From: Paramyrothecium sp. XJ0827
Lineage: Eukaryota; Ascomycota; Sordariomycetes; Hypocreales; Stachybotryaceae
Length of the DNA stretch: 64,000 nt
Direction: 5' to 3'
NCBI GenBank assembly: GCA_020881915.1
Contig: JAJFPB010000002.1
Location: forward strand, 6,211,001-6,275,000
Shown piece after piece: positions 57,776-64,000 of the stretch; the first letter of the stretch is position 1; every line of letters starts with the position of its first letter. Position numbers and translations under genes: made by a program. Under the pieces are notes generated by a model. That model searched no databases. It was not told the DNA's origin and saw nothing but the letters and a program-made list of their open reading frames with translations.

Positions 57776-59764
57776 ATGGAGGAATTTCGGTATCGAGATC
57801 TACCGACATCCGAGGGCAAGGTTATCCGCGTGCTTAGGCTTCACCCTGGTTTCTCAAATGACGATGTGTCAATTGAACTCCGCGAAATTTCTCTGATTGA
57901 GGATACCGTTCATTATGAGGCAATCTCCTACTGCTGGGGCGATGCCTCGATCAAGCGCGCGGTGGAATGCAGTGGTGCAAGGCTGGAGGTTACGGTTTCA
58001 CTCTACTCTGCGCTCTGTCGTTTCCGTCACCCGACGAGCACTAGAACTTTATGGGCCGACGCCATCTGCATCAACCAAGACAGCGCCCGTGAGAAGAATC
58101 AACAGGTGGCTTCCATGGGCGACATTTATGCCAAAGCAAGTCGCGTCCTCATCTGGCTCGGCGATCAACCAAGATACATGATTCCCTTGACAGACAACTT
58201 GGGACCTCCTCCACTTACCTACAACTTCATAAAGCAGGTCCTTGAAATCCGTCGGCGTATGAAGGCAGACGGTGCTTTCTCGACCTGGCCTAGTCTAGGA
58301 TCATTTGGTCGCCGAAAGTATGGGCTGCCAACTCTAATGGGCACCATGACAGAGGAATACCAAAGATCTGCACATTTGCTTCGCTTACCATTCAACCCTT
58401 GGTTTTCAAGGGCATGGATTATCCAGGACCTGGCTTTGGCACGCAAAGTCACAGTTCATTATGGGGATATGCATGTAAAATGGAGAGATCTAATAATGGC
58501 ATAGAAATTTCTCTCATACGATTTGGAAATGGGGTCTTCCATGGCTCTCTATGCTACCGACAATCTTACCATCCAGCAAGTAAATGCAGTTGCTGAGCGC
58601 GATGGGCTTCAGAAAAGGCTAGCACTGTGTCTCCACAGAACTCGACATCAAGTGCAGGCTGTTCGAGCAGCAGCTAAAGATACAGACGGCTCTCAGATTT
58701 GCAAGCTCCCAAGCTTGTCGGAACTACTCCTACGGCACAGGATGGCCAGAACTACTGACGCCCGTGACAAAGTCTTTGCATTTTTGAGTTTGATTTCGGA
58801 CTCTGAGCGAAAGGCGCTTGACATCACTATCGACTACAACTGCGAACTGAGTCATCTCTATATCGATATTGCAGTCAAGATATTCCGTGAATTCGGGGAT
58901 CTAAAGTTGCTTCAGGCCGCGGCAGGTCTGGACAATGGAAATCAGCTGCCATCCTGGGTCCCAAACTGGAACCGTACTTCATGGACATATGAAGAGAATA
59001 TTGGGGTTGCCGATAGTTATTCATTCACCGCTACTGGCTCCAGCTTCCCTGTGGTAGTGAAAGACACGCCACGCACGGTGTTACGTCTGTCAGGCTATGT
59101 CAATGACTTTGTGGATCAACTGAGCCAGCCGATGCCGAACACAACGGAAATGTTGGCCGTTGCTGGTAGTCCAGTGAGGGGTCTTCTGTGTTCAATGCTG
59201 ACGAGTATATATGCCAATTGGTGTCGCAGCAGAGTACTTCTCCAATGGCAGGAAATTATACTGAAGCAACAGCTCGCGATACAGAAGACTGCCTTAAAGC
59301 AGGGGCATAGCATCGATAACATATTCTGGCAAACAATCATGTTATACTCCTCTGTGTCCGAGGGAAAGATGCAAACATTTGGCATCTGTATGAGAAGGTT
59401 CTTCCGGGTCATGCGTCTCTTATTCACAGCGTTGGGTTCTTTGTGGCTCTGGATTATGCGTAGATTTATATTTCGCGTGCTTTTCGCATTCTTTTGGGAA
59501 GCCATCCAAACACTCCTCGAGGAGGGATTGCCCTCCACGATAACAGGGAAACGCTTCATTTCTACTTCAATTGGCCGTGTGGGTATCGGTCCGCCCAACA
59601 TGCGGAAAGGTGACGCCATTGCCCTTTTTGAGGGAGCCACTGTTCCATTTGTCATCCGGTCTAAGGACTCTAGCTATCAAATTGTGGGTGCTTGTTATAT
59701 CCATAGTGTCATGGATGGGGCAGTCTTTTCGCCTGGCAAATGTGGACCAATGGAGCTGGTGTAG
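57776..59764 (+). pseudogene. HET-domain (heterokaryon incompatibility) protein gene, one internal stop
   Basis: A single 663-codon frame from the ATG at 57776 to 59764 is interrupted only by TAG at 58502-58504 (codon 243). The first part carries the HET domain: YEAISYCWGD (about residues 42-51), LWADAICINQDS (about 95-106) and VASMGDIYAKASRVLIWLGD (about 112-131), then FSRAWIIQDLALARKVTVHY. The rest continues in the same frame with family features such as TDARDKVFAFLSLISDSE and LPSWVPNWN. Hydrophobic stretches near the C-terminus may insert in membranes. HET proteins trigger programmed cell death on non-self recognition. An intron removing the stop would have to excise conserved residues, so I favour a nonsense mutation (for example CAG to TAG). 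Confidence 0.88.
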
Positions 59765-59921
59765 CTGGAGAAGATGGATCGCTCCGAAATTAGGTATAGG
59801 AATTAGGCTAAAATATGAACACAATTTTTTCTATTAACAAATGGGCCAACAAAACCACCAGAGCAGTCTTCAGTTGCCTAAAATCCAGAGACTGGGGCTC
59901 TGTCGACAATACACGGCTGTG

Positions 59922-60948
59922 ATGGATTCTCAACACATGATAGCTCCGCCTTTGGTGATTGACACCAAGATATCCTTTCCATAAACCAGACCTACACAGG
60001 ATGTGAGCAATAGCACAGCGACTAAGGAGACGCTGGACTCAACTTGGGACACAATCAAATTGCAAGGCGTCACGGACACGAGGGACCAATACACACCCTT
60101 CACTCATTTTCCACTTCAACCAAATGAACGCCTTAAGCTCATTCATACTACTGACGGACATCCGGTTGCGTTCGCTCTCTCCAATGAGTCTGGAGTTTCC
60201 GAGAAATGGTCTATCAACGCGCATCATTTAGTCTTTATTGGAGTGAGTTAGTGTACCGCATGCACAATACCTTTGTCTAATCTACATTCTTTATTCCTGA
60301 GATGATGGCAACTATTTCTTGTAACACCTCCAGGCATAAAATCTACTTCAACTGTAGCCAATGATGTGCTAAAAGCCCTGGAAGGTGACATACACGTTGC
60401 TGCGGCCAGGTCAAATACAGTGTACCATTCCATCTTCAACTTGAAAATCAAGGCCTTTGACATGAACGAAGAAGACATTCATTGGTTTCACCCCGAGGGC
60501 CACTTTTGGATAAAACCAAGGCAATCATGTTGTAGAACCACCACCAGCACTCTCTTGCTAGGACATTTTGCTATAGGTCTTCGGGTCTTTACAGGCACCA
60601 AAATCCAGCACATTGGCGCGAATTACATATTGGACGCATACGCTACGGCTGTCGAATGGAAACATGTGCCACGTCCGGAGGCAGCTACCAAAATATTTCA
60701 GATCGAGCCTGTATCGCTTATGCCATCCTGGTCCGGCCCATTTCCGCTATACGGAAACGTGGATAGCAAAACGGCATGCTCCAAGAATGTGCTCGATCCT
60801 GAGACTGGCTGGAGGCTTTACAATTACCGAGTTTTGGCAGCCGACCTAGGAGAAGTCAGAAGTATGTACGCTTGCGTCAACCAATAGGACTGAGTCTTCT
60901 CCGCTTGTGCTAAGGCAACTTAGGAATCTTGTGGGCTCAAATTGGATA
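59922..60948 (+). CDS. Hypothetical protein, 277 residues
   Basis: Model of four exons (59922-59954, 60000-60246, 60334-60861, 60923-60948). The two middle exons carry clear open frames; the short first exon (GTGATT donor) and last exon (GTATGT donor, ACTTAG acceptor) were chosen because they supply an ATG and a stop and keep frame. I do not recognise a family. The protein is soluble-looking, lacks a signal peptide, and has aromatic-rich patches (DIHWFHPEGHFWIKP, MPSWSGPFPLYGNVD). It follows the HET gene by 157 nt on the same strand. Terminal exons are less certain than the core. Confidence 0.55.
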
Positions 60949-61479
60949 GTTCACCGACTTGTTGGTAGCTGGGAAGGAAAGTCTCGGTTTTGAGGACGCC
61001 GGGTGCAACGATCAACCTCAGCTCATCCACCCTAATCGATCATTCGGCAACTTGTCATGGCGCAGAAACCCCACTATGACAAAACTCAGAGCGTATTTGG
61101 AATATTTGCTGCGGACGATGAGAGCTAAATCTTTTCTTGGAAGCAACCAGAATGTGTCAAGCCAATTCTTCCGTTTTTGCATATGCGCCACACCCTATCT
61201 GCTCCAACTGCAGCTCAATCTCGGTGCAGTACAACGCTAGAAAGAACACGGAGGAGCTCCTGTACGTGAACACAACAGCAATCACCTTCAAACAGACAGT
61301 TCGCTGATGGAAACCCATGTTACTGCTTGGCCAGCCTAGCATGCAAATACTAAGTTCTCTCATCTCCAGATTCACGTCTGGATCCTACCTACCCTGTATC
61401 AAGCACCCAAACACATAAGATCGTGTTTAGACCATAGATACATTAGTTGTGCTTGAGTCGCTCTCAAACTACCACAAGG
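60949..61479. other. Intergenic region
   Basis: A 93-codon plus-strand frame at 60959-61240 has no recognisable domain. Nothing else seen before the PKS relic. Confidence 0.45.
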
Positions 61480-62930
61480 TATCATCGATAATGATTGAAT
61501 TATGGGAGGTTCTGGAATACGGAACAAATCTTTCGACGGAATGGCCTGTTGATCGTGCCGCCGGTGATTTGTTCAATAAGAGCGCAAAAGGCTGCATGCA
61601 CTTTGTCAATCGGTGCCGCTTGTTCAAGCAGCTGCGTCGCTTCGGATACTGTTTGCCGGTATTGCTGCATAGGAATGCGTCACAGATGGGTAGATGAACC
61701 ATCACAACTGACAGAACCCGACGCGCATGGCCAGGCCTTGATCATTGTTTCAAGTCTTATGATCTCACCTGAGACATCTATGCTGCTATCCAGAATGGAA
61801 ATCCCCTGCCCTGATGGTCTGCCATACTATGTGAACAAGACAACGGGTATGCCGGAGCCGAGGGTCGTAGACATGCTGATGAACCGGCCGCCACTGCGAT
61901 ACAAGATGGCGATTAGATTCGTGCTGTCATCCGAGTAACAAGCTCAAATCAAGACAACCACACACCTAGTCTGACATAGCCCATTGCAGACACCCAAGAA
62001 CGCCTGATCAGAGAGGCGTATATTCATGAATCTAATTCTTACCTTTAGGCTCAGGGGAGTATATAAAGCTAGTTGCATGCACTAAAATGACATATATTGG
62101 CATTGGGAGATAGTTTTCCAAGAACCATCTCTACACCAAGTCACCTCTCTATGTGCATGTCGCTGTGTTGATGGTGGCTTCTTGGACTCTGACATTTCTT
62201 AGGCGGCCAATCAAGGCAAATATTGGGCATCCTGAGGGCGCCAGCGGTCTTACTCGCATGCTCAAGTCCATTCAAATTCTAGAATGGGGGATATTTGCAT
62301 CGATGCCAATAGTAAGAACATCACGGCGCTAAATTTTGCGCGGAATGCGTTCATGGTATACACCCTTCATCTTAGCTAGAATTACCGAATTATTAGAGTT
62401 CTAACCACTACAGGTTCCAAAAGCTGTCAACTTGACTACGGAAGCGGAAGGGTCGCGACGCATTCCAATGACCTCTTACGTGTTTGGAGGCCCCAACACT
62501 CACGTCATCCTTCAACATTCGTTTGGCTTTCTTCAAAGCCTTCACACCCACTTACGAGTGTAAGACAAGTCAAGGGGCACAATACTTTTGCATGGGGCTC
62601 AGATTTGTGCAATACCCGGCGTCCCAGCAGACTTTAAAACATTCAGGTAGCGGACTCTCTAGATCAAGCTGCATACTTCCGATAGTCAATAAGCCTTTTG
62701 CTTCTTCTCGTATCGTCTGGCAAGCTGCTTACTCCATATAGACAAGTTGCTCAAAGCTGAAAGAATTGACATGCCCCGGTACAGCCAGCCGATTTGCACG
62801 GCACTTCACATCGCTCTTGTGTCGCTGCTCCGAAGCTTTGAGATTCATCTGAACGTCGTTGACGGACATCTGTATGGAGAGACCGCTCCTGCATGAGATA
62901 ACACTTAAGAATTTCGGTGCATTTAGTCAC
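61480..62930 (+). pseudogene. Polyketide synthase relic 2 (KS-AT)
   Basis: Colinear PKS remnants in order: SIGAACSSSCVASD (about 61611, KS active-site block with Cys retained), LMISPETSMLLSRM (about 61755), CPDGLPYYV (about 61808), RPIKANIGHPEGASGL (62201 on, KS second-His block, just after an AG that may be an old intron acceptor), RRIPMTSYVFGGPNTHVILQ (62459 on, end of KS), and YSQPICTALHIALVSLLRSF (about 62777) followed by LNVVDGHLYGETAPA, where the AT serine motif GHSSGE is degraded to GHLYGE. Stops and frame changes separate the blocks. No reducing or ACP domains recognised after 62930. Confidence 0.8.
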
Positions 62931-63523
62931 TAATCAGGGCAATCTACCTACACGATAGGTGAATTTCAATAGATTCAGCCTTGAATTCGGCCTTTTTCGG
63001 CATGTTGGTCTAGGAACTCAAAGCCGAGCTCTAAACTACAAGTACGATGATGTCGTTCAACATTCCCCATATTCGATCGAGCCTTACATCGAGAGCCTGG
63101 AAATTTACCTTGTTATTGCCGCCCTAGTGAGAAAAGATATGTATTGTTTTGCTCAATCATGGATTTCCATGGACAAGCCGGCATTTCTGGCAGAAGCATA
63201 CCAAGTTTTGGTCTGGTATACAGTCAAGGATAGCTGAACAAGCCATATCGTTGCGCTCAAGACAGGCTGCAAGCTATTTTGTCGTTTCAGACGCGTGGGT
63301 TGGGGAACGAGTTTGGTCTTTGGCCTTGGATGACTGCTTGGGGCATAAGAATAACACAAACGAAGATCACACAGACTCTAGGATGTACTTTATTTTCCTA
63401 CGCACCCATGTCCCATACCAGATTCGTAACTATTGTTTTCCAGTAAAAGAAAGATTTGCTTTATGCCGTGTATTATAATGTCATATTTGACCGCTTTACC
63501 TTTCTTCCAGTCTTACTAGTGTA
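62931..63523. other. Intergenic region
   Basis: A plus-strand frame at 62959-63237 (92 codons) and an overlapping one at 63149-63478 have no recognisable domain. I make no gene call. Confidence 0.45.
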
Positions 63524-64000
63524 CTAGAAGCAGATCCGAAAGCTCTCACTGGCGTGACCCCATACTCTTTCTGCCAGAGGAGGGTAAAGCCCCCAGGTTT
63601 TTAAATGAGTCGTGTGCTCCTTCAGCTTTTCTATGGTCTGTATATTCCAACTCTCAACTCTGCGTGGTGTCTTTCCTATCCGAATATCCACTATGACCTC
63701 ATCGTCATTCCATGCCCGTATCAATAGAGAGTTGTGATGTCTGGTTGTCCATGAAATATCGAGGGTCGCAATAGGGCGTCCCTTCTTTCGTGACTGTATA
63801 TGGCGAAACATCGAAACCGCATGGCTTGGCTGCATGATTTTGGAATCTTCGATAGGATAGATAAGGAGACGAACGTGCTGCAATTGTTCGAGACACGCAA
63901 GTGCTTCGAGATGGTTAAGAGCAAATTCTGCTACAGGCAGGTGAAAGCCAATGACAAGGCCTATGCTGGCAAGATGGGGACAGATTGCCAGTCCTTGAAT
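63524..64000 (-). CDS. C-terminal part of an unknown protein, F-box/LRR-like composition
   Basis: On the minus strand an open frame enters from the right edge and ends at the stop at 63524-63526, giving 158 residues with the N-terminus outside the window. The edge portion reads GLAICPHLASIGLVIGFHL and FALNHLEALACLEQLQHVRL, a leucine-spaced pattern like the repeats of fungal F-box proteins, but no F-box is visible because the start is missing. The tail (WNIQTIEKLKEHTTHLKTWG) is polar. Family assignment is tentative; the gene call rests on uninterrupted frame and composition. Confidence 0.55.
   Translation of the reverse strand: MQGLAICPHLASIGLVIGFHLPVAEFALNHLEALACLEQLQHVRLLIYPIEDSKIMQPSHAVSMFRHIQSRKKGRPIATLDISWTTRHHNSLLIRAWNDDEVIVDIRIGKTPRRVESWNIQTIEKLKEHTTHLKTWGLYPPLAERVWGHASESFRICF

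Noticed and set aside
58442..58504. Possible 63-nt intron that would remove the TAG in the HET gene
   Set aside because: It would delete the VTVHYGD...KWRDL stretch typical of HET proteins, and the donor (GTCACA) is poor.

Overview
The window is nuclear DNA of a filamentous ascomycete. Most genes carry short GT-AG introns (about 45-90 nt), upstream TATA boxes and fungal-only families (HET, 2EXR, SAT4-type rhodopsin domain, GH55, highly reducing PKS). A 374-residue bacterial-type chymotrypsin resembling the CHY1 protease described from Metarhizium points to Clavicipitaceae (Metarhizium, Pochonia or a relative); that placement is inference. I saw no rRNA, tRNA or CRISPR array.

Layout. 1-7.6 kb: a multi-pass membrane protein, an MFS sugar transporter (4 exons, minus strand), a wrecked NRPS adenylation domain, and a 2EXR protein. 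10.4-15.6 kb: a secreted GMC oxidoreductase and the chymotrypsin gene, which is GC-rich against its surroundings. 15.9-18.5 kb: a heavily mutated PKS (KS-AT) relic. 20.7-27 kb: a Ser/Pro-rich secreted protein with an internal stop or unusual intron, a second GMC oxidoreductase, and relics of an SDR and perhaps a GMC gene. 27.4-36.2 kb: a GH55 glucanase, a small secreted protein, a mutated copy of the GH55 3' end, and a SAT4-type membrane protein. 36.6-39.9 kb: a complete hAT transposon with 17-bp inverted repeats and an 8-bp target duplication, its transposase broken by one frameshift. 41.4-51.8 kb: an intact highly reducing PKS followed on the same strand by a flavin monooxygenase, the core of a probable biosynthetic cluster. 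54-57.1 kb: a second GH55 enzyme. 57.8-61 kb: a HET gene interrupted by one in-frame stop, then an unknown 277-residue protein. 61.5-62.9 kb: a second PKS relic. Right edge: C-terminal part of an unknown protein with an F-box/LRR-like composition.

Overall this looks like an accessory, fast-evolving region. The intact genes serve secreted degradation (protease, two beta-1,3-glucanases, oxidases), secondary metabolism (PKS plus FMO) and uptake. They sit among decayed copies of the same kinds of genes: two PKS, one NRPS, one SDR, one GH55. Diverged dispersed repeats and transition-type changes in the relics suggest repeat-induced point mutation plus indel decay, but I did not quantify this. Exon boundaries were derived by hand from splice consensus and reading-frame continuity; every multi-exon CDS reported as intact closes in frame.
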